Source of the DNA: Diospyros lotus
Lineage: Eukaryota; Streptophyta; Magnoliopsida; Ericales; Ebenaceae
Assembly: GCF_014633365.1 (NCBI RefSeq)
Contig: NC_068349.1
Span: 18,862,753 to 18,926,752 of the forward strand
Direction of reading: 5' to 3'
Length of the DNA stretch: 64,000 nt
This document shows, piece by piece, positions 51,501-58,100 of the stretch (positions within the stretch are counted from its first letter, which is position 1; every line of letters starts with the position of its first letter). Under the pieces are notes generated by a model that saw only the letters and a list, made by a program, of their open reading frames with translations, had not been told where the DNA came from and made no database searches. A program made the position numbers and the translations under genes.

Positions 51501-51539
51501 AAGCCGACGAATTATGTCGTCCAACAGCGCCTCATCCAT
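25121..51539 (-). CDS. TOPP: Type-one protein phosphatase (PP1) catalytic subunit, with a 24.9-kb first intron
   Basis: This Ser/Thr phosphatase acts in nucleus and cytosol in complex with regulatory subunits. Three exons join to 320 aa: exon 1 at 51362-51539, exon 2 at 25861-26420, exon 3 at 25121-25345 (stop at 25121-25123). Exon 1 ends after one base of a Gly codon (TTTGTG|GTAAG) and exon 2 supplies the other two (TTCAG|GAGATG), giving ...PIKIC-G-DVHGQ with no break. The exon 2/3 junction is phase 0 ([13 protein letters not shown]). Metal and active-site residues are all present: GDVHG (D61, H63), GDYVDRG (D89), LLRGNHE (N121), HGG (H170), RAH (H245), then [13 protein letters not shown]. 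Length and both intron positions match the plant TOPP family. The C-terminus ([11 protein letters not shown]) is a short tail. The frame is intact over all exons, arguing for a live gene despite intron 1, which is 24,941 bp and full of retrotransposons. Without that joining, 25121-26420 would be a headless fragment. Confidence 0.88.
25861..26420 (-). CDS. TOPP: PP1 exon 2 (catalytic core)
   Basis: 560 bp, two bases of a split Gly codon plus 186 codons, from [18 protein letters not shown] to CRAHQ. It contains four of the metal-binding and catalytic motifs and the PP1-specific [10 protein letters not shown]. Acceptor TTGTTCAG|GA, donor CACCAG|GTAAAA. Nothing in the 5 kb upstream in gene sense can serve as its first exon. 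Confidence 0.96.
26836..27300. repeat. Old imperfect tandem duplication in the PP1 intron
   Basis: The run ggctatactttcag ... catcaagttcaaggttagcccc ... acctgttaag (from 26836) recurs as ggctacactttcag ... catccaagttcaagataagcccc ... acctgttaag (from about 27115), with a period near 280 bp. The divergence is high, so it is an old event. Confidence 0.6.
27551..27577. repeat. (GA)n microsatellite
   Basis: About thirteen GA units within the PP1 intron. Confidence 0.9.
28842..29159 (+). repeat. 5' LTR of Copia-A
   Basis: TGTTGGAATCTCGGG to CTACTCTTACA, followed at once by the primer-binding site. It contains a TATA-like 'gttataaatagag' near 29080. It pairs with 43404-43709. Confidence 0.9.
29160..29172 (+). 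promoter_or_regulatory. tRNA-Met primer-binding site of Copia-A
   Basis: TGGTATCAGAGCC starts directly after the 5' LTR and is the standard initiator-tRNA-Met complement of plant copia elements. Confidence 0.9.
29186..31390 (-). mobile_element. Small non-autonomous LTR element, gypsy-derived, without pol
   Basis: Two LTR copies (29186-29520 and 31065-31390, about 335 and 326 bp) run TGTCACAACCTAGG to TTGGGAAC..ACA on the plus strand. Minus orientation is shown by a purine-rich tract (minus CTTTCAAGGAGGGGGAAAT at about 29521-29540), a minus TATA box (CCTATATATAGGC) and a primer-site-like TTTGGTATTTGAGCC next to 31064. The 1.54-kb interior holds no protease, integrase or polymerase. Its best frame is 30002-30322. 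The flank gccag/actag is an unclean duplication, although 'actag' also occurs 5 bp to the left. It sits just after the Copia-A primer site. Confidence 0.8.
30002..30322 (-). CDS. Unrecognised 106-aa frame inside the small LTR element
   Basis: Starts [19 protein letters not shown] and ends [10 protein letters not shown]. It is acidic, Glu/Leu-rich and probably helical, with a possible coiled coil in the last 40 residues ([20 protein letters not shown]). I recognise no gag, pol or host family. A broken continuation further downstream on the minus strand reads [12 protein letters not shown] and [14 protein letters not shown]. It could be a captured host-gene piece or a diverged gag. Confidence 0.3.
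   Translation of the reverse strand: MFQFSIPAECFSKEHFECLKRKVSEGSLSFRNFSTAAEERLELEQTIYDDKVGMTATRVVIEALLGKKFVEMNSITVVNKLEEELIDQDVPIEKLQEKNEELFNEL
31451..31971 (+). pseudogene. Copia-A gag, N-terminal part
   Basis: [33 protein letters not shown] gives the DUF4219/UBN2-type gag start. After a stop near 31633 it continues [18 protein letters not shown], then [20 protein letters not shown], then [19 protein letters not shown]. The frame is cut at 31971 by Copia-B and resumes at 36953. Confidence 0.8.
31972..32271 (+). repeat. 5' LTR of Copia-B
   Basis: 300 bp, TGTTGGAGGATAAAG to GAATTTCTTCA, followed by TGATATCAGAGC, a one-base variant of the Met primer site. It pairs with 36647-36947. Confidence 0.93.
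32354..33250 (+). pseudogene. Copia-B gag
   Basis: [20 protein letters not shown], then a stop, then [60 protein letters not shown] and [20 protein letters not shown] follow in UBN2 gag order. A knuckle-like [17 protein letters not shown] comes near 33180, where the last Cys of CCHC is replaced by Tyr. There are at least three stops. Confidence 0.85.
33286..34735 (+). pseudogene. Copia-B protease and integrase
   Basis: The protease core reads [16 protein letters not shown], with Asp-Thr-Glu where Asp-Ser/Thr-Gly is needed. [12 protein letters not shown] is the usual C-terminal block. The integrase HHCC start is [16 protein letters not shown] (33915-33960). The DDE core is [24 protein letters not shown] and, after a stop, [15 protein letters not shown]. 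The C-terminal block [20 protein letters not shown] leads to [19 protein letters not shown]. Frame breaks occur near 33687, 33846, 33980 and 34287. Confidence 0.85.
35152..36162 (+). CDS. Copia-B reverse transcriptase domain
   Basis: 336 codons open without a break. [20 protein letters not shown] opens the [41 protein letters not shown] and the catalytic [11 protein letters not shown] (YVDD) are present, then [13 protein letters not shown] and [13 protein letters not shown]. In an intact element it would be part of one Gag-Pol polyprotein. The start Met is only the first in the frame, not a real initiator. It copies element RNA to cDNA in cytoplasmic particles. Confidence 0.9.
   Translation: MEEMAALEKNSTWEIMDLPEGKNAVESKWVFTLKYKSDGSLEKYKARLVIQGFTQTQGLDYEETFAPMAKLNSIRILLSLAVNLNWKLHQLDIKNAFLNRELEEDIYMRIPPGFEKDNTRDKVCKLKKSLYDLKQSPIAWFKRFSDTLYKLGYKQGQANHTLFTKTGKDGRRTILMVYVDDIIITGDNNQEIEKLKEQLRQAFKVKELGELQYFLGLEVARSKDGIFVSQRKYTLDLLKETGKLGCKPTSTLLEPNWKNKEGKEEHPVNKGMYQRLVGKLIYLSHTRPDIIYTVGIVSQFMHSPTRRHLEAAYHILKYLKGTLGKGLLFTKTETEV
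36169..36639 (+). CDS. Copia-B RNase H domain
   Basis: 156 codons, one stop after the RT frame. [20 protein letters not shown], then [11 protein letters not shown] (the usual E is kept), [39 protein letters not shown] and [20 protein letters not shown]. It ends 8 bp before the 3' LTR polypurine tract. Confidence 0.88.
   Translation: MQIPIGAGVVEDSRSTSGHCTKLWGNLVTWQSKKQQVVTRSSAKAEYHLIPQAICEMVWVERLMRDLSIPVSSPKFLYIDSKLAINIVNNPMQHDWMKHIRIDRHFIKQELEDGNIKLTYVPTEDQHANILTKAMGKQGFESIRSKLRIFDIYSLA
36647..36947 (+). repeat. 3' LTR of Copia-B
   Basis: 301 bp, preceded by the polypurine tract (36634-36646), followed by the ATGAT duplication. Confidence 0.93.
36953..37420 (+). pseudogene. Copia-A gag, C-terminal part with zinc knuckle
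   Basis: The 130-codon frame 36970-37362 contains [20 protein letters not shown] and the CCHC knuckle [20 protein letters not shown] (C-x2-C-x4-H-x4-C kept). It continues the gag broken at 31971. It is interrupted at 37421 by a TIR element. Confidence 0.85.
37421..38609. mobile_element. Harbinger-like TIR element, composite
   Basis: The tips read GGCCCTGTTTGTTGCAGCTT (left) and, reverse-complemented, GGCCCCGTTTGTTGCAGCTT (right). The 3-bp flank ACT occurs on both sides (37418-37420 and 38610-38612). An inner end of the same type lies at about 37912-37929 (gcagcaaacaggttc). The right half (about 38000-38590) looks like a copia LTR: TGTTAGCATA near 38038, 'tttataaatagggg', then 'gatgtaggtctc' and 'gactgaaccaggataaa'. 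So a MITE of about 0.5 kb seems to have acquired an LTR piece. It has no transposase. Confidence 0.65.
38613..40200 (+). pseudogene. Copia-A protease and integrase
   Basis: [20 protein letters not shown] is the protease core with Asn-Phe-Gly in place of Asp-Ser-Gly. Then ITSNS-like spacer and [40 protein letters not shown] and [18 protein letters not shown] of integrase (39169-39396). The first D of DDE is present and later parts are in broken frames. A Glu/Gln-rich 84-codon frame at 39941-40195 is the linker before the RT. Confidence 0.8.
40530..41746 (+). pseudogene. Copia-A reverse transcriptase and start of RNase H
   Basis: From about 40560, [20 protein letters not shown] begins the RT. 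After stops, a 239-codon frame at 40888-41607 carries [32 protein letters not shown] (YADD, a common variant of YVDD), [13 protein letters not shown] and [19 protein letters not shown]. RNase H starts [18 protein letters not shown] and reaches [14 protein letters not shown], where the SIRE-like solo LTR cuts it at 41747. Confidence 0.88.
41747..43098 (+). mobile_element. Solo LTR of the SIRE-like family, inserted in Copia-A RNase H
   Basis: 1,352 bp from TGTTGAGCCAACTTGC to ACCCTATGGGACCAACA. The flanks are ttgtt (41742-41746) and ctgtt (43099-43103), a 5-bp duplication with one change. RNase H reading resumes after it. The same family gives the interrupted LTR at 6883-16279, in the opposite orientation. 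A TATA-like run lies near 42340 (cctataaataccc), and short imperfect repeats at 42015-42165. Confidence 0.9.
42015..42165 (+). repeat. Imperfect 47-bp tandem repeats in the SIRE-like LTR
   Basis: The block gctacagtgcgaaagc..accctttga..ttcga..ggttgaccctt recurs about three times, at 42015, 42063 and 42110. More GTCGAC and TTGACCC copies follow to 42300. It lies in the U3 part upstream of the TATA box, where retrotransposon enhancers normally sit. Confidence 0.65.
43099..43403 (+). pseudogene. Copia-A RNase H, C-terminal end and polypurine tract
   Basis: [20 protein letters not shown], then [10 protein letters not shown], a stop, then [33 protein letters not shown] and MGMEDIHP follow in order, with four stops. 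The polypurine tract CTTGAGGGGGAG (43392-43403) borders the 3' LTR. Confidence 0.88.
43404..43709 (+). repeat. 3' LTR of Copia-A
   Basis: 306 bp, TGTTAGAATCTCAGG to GCTATTCTTACA. It pairs with 28842-29159 with many substitutions and small gaps. Confidence 0.9.
44483..44622. repeat. 70-bp tandem duplication
   Basis: Two nearly identical units run attttcaaacccac(g/a)catt to aacaaagaag, 70 bp apart, with only two or three differences. This is a recent local duplication. Confidence 0.9.
44901..45254 (-). other. Unrecognised frame in the GC-rich segment
   Basis: 117 codons starting [17 protein letters not shown]. The middle ([20 protein letters not shown]) is hydrophobic, then Ser/Pro-rich ([20 protein letters not shown]). 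I recognise no family. It may be a captured exon piece or chance coding. No splice sites were assigned. Confidence 0.2.
45333..46062. mobile_element. Harbinger/Tourist-like MITE
   Basis: The tips are GGCCTGTTGGTCTTTGTCAT (left) and, reverse-complemented, GGCCCTGTTTGATTTTGTTG (right). TTA flanks both sides (45330-45332 and 46063-46065). The body is 730 bp with no transposase. A 136-codon frame (45561-45971) is Ser/Leu/Lys-rich low complexity. Confidence 0.7.
46208..46225. repeat. (AT)n microsatellite
   Basis: Nine or so AT units immediately left of the collapsed copia, apparently its target. Confidence 0.85.
46226..47258 (+). mobile_element. Collapsed copia element: two LTRs and 0.6 kb of interior
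   Basis: The LTRs are 46226-46435 and 47029-47258, TGTAGAAA to AAACTTCTTCA. The primer site TGGTATCAGAGCA follows at 46436, and the polypurine tract GCTTGAGGGGGCG precedes the 3' LTR. The flank ATATA is the same on both sides (46221-46225 and 47259-47263), although the left flank is an (AT)n tract. The interior keeps gag pieces only ([60 protein letters not shown]). Protease to RNase H are gone through an internal deletion. Confidence 0.88.
47375..47900 (+). repeat. Copia LTR-like fragment
   Basis: It starts TGTTAGATGTATAAG. It has a TATA box (cttataaatagag at about 47490), then 'ggacgtaggtctcattttga' and 'gaccgaaccaagataaatcc', a block typical of plant copia R/U5 regions. The same blocks occur within 38000-38590. 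No right end or duplication could be fixed. Confidence 0.6.
47901..49189. other. Unique-looking PP1 intron sequence
   Basis: AT-rich, with short frames (for example 47877-48188, 48119-48394) that match nothing known. I see no transposon ends here. Confidence 0.4.
49190..49670 (+). pseudogene. RTE-type LINE reverse transcriptase, C-terminal remnant
   Basis: Broken frames read [19 protein letters not shown], [45 protein letters not shown] in the order and spacing of the C-terminal part of plant RTE/LINE polymerases (LLYG.ECW, TR.DR.RNE.I, FGHV.RRP..APVRR). Several stops. No poly-A tail or duplication was recognised. Plus strand, antisense to PP1. Confidence 0.75.
49680..50915. other. AT-rich PP1 intron sequence; poly-A and poly-C tracts
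   Basis: It includes an A run (about 50399-50413) and a CACACA tract running into 18 C residues (50711-50736). I see no gene. Confidence 0.4.
50921..51123. mobile_element. Short MITE with 50-bp inverted repeats near PP1 exon 1
   Basis: The left arm runs AATGCTATTTGTACATGGAG and onward to CATTTCTTCAC. The right arm is its near-perfect reverse complement (GTGAAGAAATGC to CATGTACAAATAGCATT). The centre repeats (ttttgggaaattat, tttttggaaatta). It is about 0.2 kb, ends 240 bp from the PP1 exon 1 donor, and has no coding. The superfamily is not determined. Confidence 0.75.
51362..51539 (-). CDS. TOPP: PP1 exon 1 (N-terminal), 25 kb from the rest of the gene
   Basis: 59 codons plus one base. ATG begins [20 protein letters not shown] and the exon ends [10 protein letters not shown]. 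This is the conserved N-terminal regulatory helix region of plant PP1. The donor CTGTGG-type site TTTGTG|GTAAG agrees with the consensus. The region is locally GC-rich, unlike the surrounding intron, as usual for a 5' coding exon. No second PP1 body exists within the window, so pairing with exons 2-3 is the simplest reading. Confidence 0.93.
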
Positions 51540-52969
51540 CGCCGCCGGTTCAAATCAAAACCCTAGCCTCTGCCTATATATCTAACAATTCTCTAATCGA
51601 TAACAACTAAAACAAGACAACGATAAAAACAAGGGAATAAGCTTTAACAAAAGCGATTTTCACGGAGAAAATATCAGAGCCGATAAATTGACAGAAATCG
51701 ATATAGCGAAAAAGCGTCGCTTTCTCCGTCCATCTTCGGTATTACGTTACGTGACAAGCCTCAGACGGCGTCGGCATTCAGAGCTTCCAGTAACGGCAGA
51801 GTAACGGCGGCTCTCTCTCTTTCTCGGAGTTGCAAGACCACGGAGGGATGTATCGCAGCAGTGGCGGTGGACCCAGAAATAAATAATGGAGCCCTAAAGT
51901 TTTGAGAACCCTATCTGGGAGAACACGTGCGCAGGCACGTGAGTTCCGAATCAACTGTTCTTGGGCGGCTGGGCGTCGAAAATATCCAGATTTCTTTTTT
52001 TTTTTTTTTGTTTCTTTTTCTTAATTTCTTACATTAAATTAAAAAAATTAAAATGCTTAAAAATAAATTATGATGGATGTTTGAATAACTATGTTCCTTC
52101 TTGCCCAAAAGAATGGTCAAACGTGAGCTTGCAGCGACAAGGGAATGAACTCCAGTGATTGGCATGGCGGGGCATGGTTGACATTTACAATCATTCTAAT
52201 ACTCAAGTAAGTAAAAGATTAAAGTGGTAGAATATTAATAGACTCGAAAAAAACATACATTGATCTGTGATCAAGCTAGAATATATAGAGGAGTGAGGAA
52301 ACCCACTTGTGCGCATGCCTGTCTTGGAGTTGCAAGGAGATGGGACTGAAAAGTTTGGCGTCGGCGAGGCTTCTTGACGAAGGCGTGGTGCTGACGAGAC
52401 CTGTAGTAAATGTCGATGGGATTGGTAGTAGGCGCAGGAGTGTCAGAGTGCGTCAATGGTGATGATGGTCGCTACAGGTTGAAATTGGGCAGAGATTAGA
52501 CCATGACCCGAGCAGTCTTTGGGCCTTCTAAACTAGGCTAGGCCTAATTTGGCCAATACAGTCCACAGCCCCCCATGTTGGATGTTCTAGAGGCGAGCAT
52601 CCAAGATAGAAGAGGGGAAGTTGGGTGATGTTGTTACTTAATTGAGATACATTGCTGAGATAATGTCGGGGTGTGGCCTAGATGTATGACTGAGGTGGGG
52701 TTGGTCTAAATAGCATGGGCCTTCTAGTGTGCTTGAACTCTGCCCAGATCCGATGATAGAGGTGGATTTTTTGCCCTATTGCATGTTTTTAAAATATTAA
52801 CTTGAGATCGAGTAAGTACATTTGTTTTTGCTGTCGAGTTTGTCTTTGTATATATATAACAAGAATAAGGGCCTGGGGGGGCATGTCAAGAGGAAAGATC
52901 GAGATGGACTCGAGGTCCGACTATGCCTATTTGATACAAGGCATGGCTTGAATGAGATTGAGTTGACTT
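51540..52969. other. PP1 5' region and upstream spacer
   Basis: The first 350 bp, moderately GC-rich with CTCTCTCT (51811-51820), should hold the PP1 5' leader and promoter in minus sense. No convincing TATA box was found. At about 52270-52570 the minus strand may hold a decayed copia 3' end (a purine run ATGGGGGGC before TGTGGACTG). That is too weak to annotate as an element. Confidence 0.4.
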
Positions 52970-54470
52970 TGTTAGAGTTATGCCCCATAAGCCAATTATA
53001 TTTTCTGTAATTGATTATACTTTTCATTGGGATTCTTTTTCTTCAATCAATTGTCATTACAAGGCATTATGTTTTATTTGTCATTGATGGTTGTCGGCAT
53101 TATTTATTGCTATTTACACTTGACAAAGTCCATAGATCAGATAGGCTCATGGAATATGATCGTGCATAGAGATGATGATCATGAAACATATTCCTTATAA
53201 GCCTTAATCTTAAATGTTCCTACAGAGTTATTAGGAATGAACACTAATAACTCGAATAAACTAGCACATATGATGCATGCTCAATTAGGAGAATGTCTTA
53301 CTTCATGGACATTGGTGTGAGAACACTAGTGCATATATGTGGGTGCTTATTATAAGAATAAGTACACTGAATTGACCCGCTACAGAATTCCTAATGATTT
53401 TTAGTTAATGTCGAATTTGAATTCTTGTGTTGCAATTGTGCAGATTGATTCTTAGACTTGAAAAATCATAGTAGTCTTAGATTTAACTAGTTATGCGTTG
53501 GTACTTTTTGGATTCTAAATAAGTCGTTGAAAAACTGTTACTGAGCGTGGCCTTATTACATATGAAGGCTTATGAATGTCGATACAGGATTCATCACTTA
53601 TCGTCATGATGAGAGGATGTCCTATGTATTCCAATGGTTTCATGACTGAGGAAATCCTTGGCCAAGGTAAGGTGAAAATCAAAAAGTGTTTTGATTTCAC
53701 CTATCAAGTCATAAATCTAGAATGGATACATAGTTATTGAATGCTTAGGGTTTCGTCATAAAATCATACCCTAAATTCAGTTGGGACATTGATTGATAAA
53801 AGGATTTTACTGTACAGTAATTGTAATTGAAAAGGTCCACGTTTATTTCATCATTGACTAGGTATTTTAGAATTAATTTTAGAATTAATTTGAAATGTTT
53901 TTAATTAATCCAATGTTTAAAATTTTATGGATTTTAGAATTAATTTGATTAATTCTAAAACTATTAATTAAAGAGTTTAATTAGTTTAATAGTGGACTTA
54001 AGGGGTCACACACTTAGATCGGGCCCATTCCAAAATTAAAAGAAGAGAGAGCTAACCCAATGTGATTAAGGGGCAGGCCTAAAGTGTTTAGGGTATTCTG
54101 TGGCGTGATTAGGATTTTTGAACTCTATATATATGCCGTTTAAGAAGCTGAAAACGTGTGAAGAAAATTCAATTTCTCTTAAAAATGTCTATGGTTGCTA
54201 GCACGTCCAAGGATGTTGTGGAAGGATCGACCGTGTGGATTAACTTGGAGGAGATTGCACTTGCGTCTCTACAGATCGGAATCAGACGGAATTGAAAGCT
54301 GCACTGTCGCGGTTTCTGGTGATGATAATGTGCACCCTGAGATTAAGTATGTCACGGCAAGGTCAATCCCAACTGTATGATGTGGAATGGATTTTCTACG
54401 GGAGATTAAGTATACCAGGGAGATTTCCTAAGGTTGAGGTGTCGCGTTGTTTTGAATATATCATGCTTAT
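52970..54470 (+). repeat. Angela-like copia LTR, right end uncertain
   Basis: TGTTAGAGTTATGCCCCATA is the typical start of Angela-type copia LTRs (TGTT.GA..TATGCCC). AT-rich U3-like sequence follows, with a TATA-like tatatatatgcc at about 54126 and a transcribed-looking GC-richer tail. It passes without a clear CA end into a Tekay-like LTR piece at about 54480. No primer site or second copy is in the window. Confidence 0.6.
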
Positions 54471-54479
54471 AATCATACA

Positions 54480-54924
54480 TACATTCTATAAACTGTTTAT
54501 GTGCCATCACTTAGATGATTCAACATCTAATTTGGGTTCTGCCCCTGGAACATTCAAACGTTCCAGACGAGGGTTGCAACAAAGATGTGGACGTGATCGG
54601 ATCGAGTTGATGAAGTATGAGCGTTATAGATGTTATTTATGTTTTTGCAGTTATGTAATCCTTATTTTGTTTGGAAGACGGATTATATGAACGGTTGTAG
54701 TATCTTACGATATCAAGTTATGTTATTTCCGTTGTGTAAAGTTATGCCTTGTTTAGTTTAGATTTATTGGTTTTAATAATTAAAAAGGCTAGACTAGGGT
54801 TCTAGGATTTTGTTAGTATGATAAGATTGTTCTTTTGGTAACACCTCATGTGTATGGATCTTATATATGGCGAAAATCCTGGTAATTCCTTATAATGACA
54901 CGCCCGACGAGGTGGGGTGTTACA
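54480..54924 (+). repeat. 3' end of a Tekay-like LTR, plus orientation
   Basis: It shares the block gatgattcaacatctaatt and the 'cctggaacattcaaacg'-like run with the minus sense of the solo LTR at 8390-11534. It ends GACGAGGTGGGGTGTTACA at 54924, the usual Tekay LTR terminus. The left part is missing. Confidence 0.65.
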
Positions 54925-56015
54925 CCAGAGGTGTCCCAATCGATGGTTTAAAAATTCGATTGAAGCTACCGCCTAGGTTTCCAGCGACCCCTCGAAACCC
55001 ACTAAAACCTACACAAATGGTCACCAAACTCTTCAGAATCACTTCACCAATTTCAAGGAACAAAAATCCCTTATCCTTATCCCTCGATTCACCTTATAAT
55101 TAAAGCCTTCAATTTGAGCTTGAACTTATGAAAAACTCTCGGCTTTTTGACCCTTTTTTATGCCCAAAATCGAGCCTTGAAATGCCCTTGGCCATCCCAT
55201 ATGATGTCTTTAATGCCTCAGATCAACCCAAAACGACCATTATATTAGCCCCCAAACTGACCTTTCAGAGCCTTAATTTTTCAACCAAGACACGATGGGA
55301 TTTTTGATCAAATCTGCAGTCAATGTGGCCAATTCTTGGCTGTAGACAGGCCCTGACGAGTCTAACCCTAGCCCTGCATCCTTTTAGCCCTCCCTTGAAA
55401 CCCCCACCGGTCTCAATCGGCGATAGGAGAGGTGGCCAGCAGCTGGCAGTGTTCACATTGCTAGTCTTTCAAAAATTTTAGTTTCGCCCTCTCAAGTTTC
55501 AAAATTACATTTTGGGCCCTTCTGAGAAACCCCTTGAATTTTCAAAAATTGCATATGAACTCCCGACTTTCCTTATTCATATTTTACCCTCCAAGTTTCG
55601 TTTTATCACACTCGACCAAGTTTTGAAAAATTACACATAGTCCTGAAAGTATGCTTTGATCCCGAAACCCTTTCGTTTCATCACGAAACCACTTCAGGGT
55701 TGTTACTTACGAAAAACTTGAATCCTTATAGGTTTTTGTTGACTTTTCAGAAGTCTCTTACGACAATTCGATTTTTCAGCCTGAACCATAACTGTACTAA
55801 AAACTGTTTCTAATCTAATTTCTTTCAATGCTAAAAATCATACATTAAGATGTTCATCAATCTTGTACCTATTTTCGTAGGTATCTAAGCTCCAGGGTAT
55901 TCATTGTAGTTGATTCGGTCACTTTTTTGGGCTATTTGATACCAATTTTCACAAAAATTCGTATTTCTATCAAAATACTTATTCCCAAAATAATCCAAAA
56001 ATTCTAGGTGTTACA
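54925..56015 (-). repeat. 5' part of a Tekay-like 3' LTR, minus orientation
   Basis: The right end, on the minus strand, starts TGTAACACCTAGAATTTTTG. The sequence is similar to the right third of the solo LTR at 8390-11534 (for example gttgacttttcagaag, aatttctttcaatgc). It faces the plus-oriented piece that ends at 54924, so two Tekay-like pieces meet head to head. Confidence 0.75.
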
Positions 56016-56055
56016 TTATCTCCTCCTTAAGGAAATTTCGTCCTCGAAATTTTTA
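56016..56055 (-). promoter_or_regulatory. Polypurine tract and last codons of a Tekay-like chromovirus
   Basis: On the minus strand, AATTTCGAGGACGAAATTTC runs into CTTAAGGAGGAGATAA and then the LTR start. This is the well-known end of Tekay-type chromoviruses, where the last pol codons and the polypurine tract touch the 3' LTR. The rest of the element is missing; copia gag sequence takes over near 56060. Confidence 0.8.
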
Positions 56056-56059
56056 CATT

Positions 56060-56610
56060 TGACCAACCAAATCACTGATATTTGGCAAACATGGAGAACA
56101 CGTCTGAGTTGTTCAAGATTGAGTGTATCTTTCATGATCAATAGTAAGAAGATCTTACCGTCACAGAATACTTTAACATCCTCAACTGGAATTGACAACA
56201 GTTGGACATGTTCGAGAAGCACAACTGGAACTACCTAGAAGATGGATCATACTACAAGAAGATTGTTGAACAAAAGCATCTATATAAGTTCTTAATTGGT
56301 CTAAGTAAAAAGTTAGATGATGTTCATAGAAGAATCTTGTCTATGAGACCAACCCCAAGGCTTCTCGAAGTCTTTGCTGAAGAGAGACGGGAAGAAAGCA
56401 GAAAGAAAGTCATGTTAGAAACCCAAAATCCATCCAACAATTTCGAAGCTACTACTCTTGTTGCCCGTGGAAGTCAACCTAAATCAAACAACGGTAAACA
56501 AAAGAATAATTGACCAAAATGTAAGCATTGTCACAAACTTGGCCACATAAATGATAGGTGTTTGGATTTACACAACAAATGGAAGGACGCAAAGATGGTA
56601 AACTAAAAAG
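56060..56610 (+). pseudogene. Copia-C gag with zinc knuckle
   Basis: NTSELFKIECIFHD, two stops, EDLTVTEYFNILNWN, then the open frame 56202-56513 (MDMFEKHNWNYLEDGSYYKK ... [20 protein letters not shown]). After a stop, the knuckle CKHCHKLGHINDRCLDLH keeps all CCHC ligands. Confidence 0.85.
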
Positions 56611-56809
56611 AAAGTAGGGGGAACGTGGTGAATTCGGAAGAAAGGACTAACTCCACCAAAATATCTCTATTTAGCAAAGAAAAAATGGAATTTCCTTAGA
56701 AACTTTTTAACCAGCCACAAAGAAACCCCTCATCCTCGATCATTGCAACAGGAACTATGGCTTATAAAGGTAATATCGTTCATTTCATGCCCTCAATGTT
56801 CAAAGAAGC

Positions 56810-58100
56810 AATTCAAATGTGTGGATTGTAGATTCTGGAGCTTTAGATCATATGACCGGAGACTCAAGGCTCTTTAATAAATTTAGTCCTTGTAAAGAGA
56901 AGTGGACTATTCGAATTGCTAATGGAACGCAATCCTAAGTGGCTGAAGTAGGAATAGTGAAGTTAATTAAGAATTCCACCCTTCACTCGATGAGGAATAT
57001 TGGCAAAGTTATATAGTGTTCAGGGTTGTACATACTCACAAGCAATAATTCTCCAAGTGGACAAGCTCTACAAATTGGTAATCTAAGTTTTTAGAGTTCT
57101 TCTTTCAATCTTTCCAATCCCAATTAAGCCATGCTTTGGCACTTTTGATAAGGGCATCCAAATTTTGTATACCTTGAATAGTTGTTCCCTTCATTATTCA
57201 AGAATAAACATTCAAATTTGTTTCAATGTGAAGTGTGTCAATTTTCAAAGCATGTTTATTTCAAAATCAGTCATATAAACCTTCTTGTCCATTTGTTATG
57301 TTTTATAGTGATGTGTGGGGACCCTCTCACACAAAACATGTTTCGGGATCTCGATGGTTTGTGTCATTCATTGATGACCACACTAGATTAACATGAGTAT
57401 ACCTTCTAAAAGAAAAGTTTGAGGTTGATCATGTCTTTAAAAGTTTCAATATCATGATTCAAACTCAGTTTCATATAAAAATTCAAATTTCGAGGACATG
57501 TAATGCACAAGAATATTTTAAATCTGTCTTGGGTGATTATCTTTTAACCAATGAATTATCCATTAAAGTTCTTGTCTCGACACTCCTCAATAAAATGGTA
57601 TTGTAGAACGAAAAAATAAACACCTCCTTGAAATAGCCTGATCTCTCATGTTTTCAACCAATGTTCCAAAATATTTTTTGGGGATGCCATTCTCACAGCA
57701 ATAAACACCTCCTTGAAATAGCCTGATCTCTCATGTTTTCAACCAATGTTCCAAAATATTTTTTGGGGGATTCCATTCTCACAGCAATAAACACCTCTTT
57801 GAAATAACCTGATCTCTCATGTTTTCAACCAATGTTCCAAAACATTTTTGGGGGGATGCCATTCTCACAGCCACCTACCTGATTAATCAGATGCCTTCTC
57901 GAGTACTTAAATTCCAAACACCACTCCAAGCACTCCTAAAAGTCTACCCACATTCTCAGTTTGTGTCCACCATTCTGCTTAAAGTTTTTGGATGTTTAGT
58001 CTTTGTCCACATCCATCCTCATAATTGTGGAAAGTTAGATCCTAAGGCCATCAAGTGTATTTTTTTGGGATACTCACCAAATTAAAAAGGGTATAAGTAT
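56810..58100 (+). pseudogene. Copia-C protease and integrase
   Basis: VWIVDSGALDHMTGDSRLFN keeps the catalytic Asp-Ser-Gly. The integrase is in broken frames. NGIVERKNKHLLEIA gives the Glu of the DDE triad, just before a triplicated segment. The frame 57819-58085 (MFSTNVPKHFWGDAILTATY ... KCIFLGYSPN) is the C-terminal integrase block. Confidence 0.8.
57615..57871 (+). repeat. Three tandem copies of an 86-bp integrase segment
   Basis: The segment aataaacacctccttgaaat to ggggatgccattctcacagc is present at 57615, 57700 and 57786. The copies are nearly identical. It encodes KHLLEIA..LMFSTNVPKYF and adds extra copies to the integrase. The period of 85 or 86 bp shifts the frame. Confidence 0.93.

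Noticed and set aside
51565..51585. TATA box for PP1 (tatatat near 51573)
   Set aside because: Only about 35 bp from the start codon, which would leave almost no 5' leader.
52270..52570. Minus-strand copia 3' end with LTR starting TGTGGACTG
   Set aside because: A purine run and one short frame are not enough; no LTR end, duplication or pol block was found.
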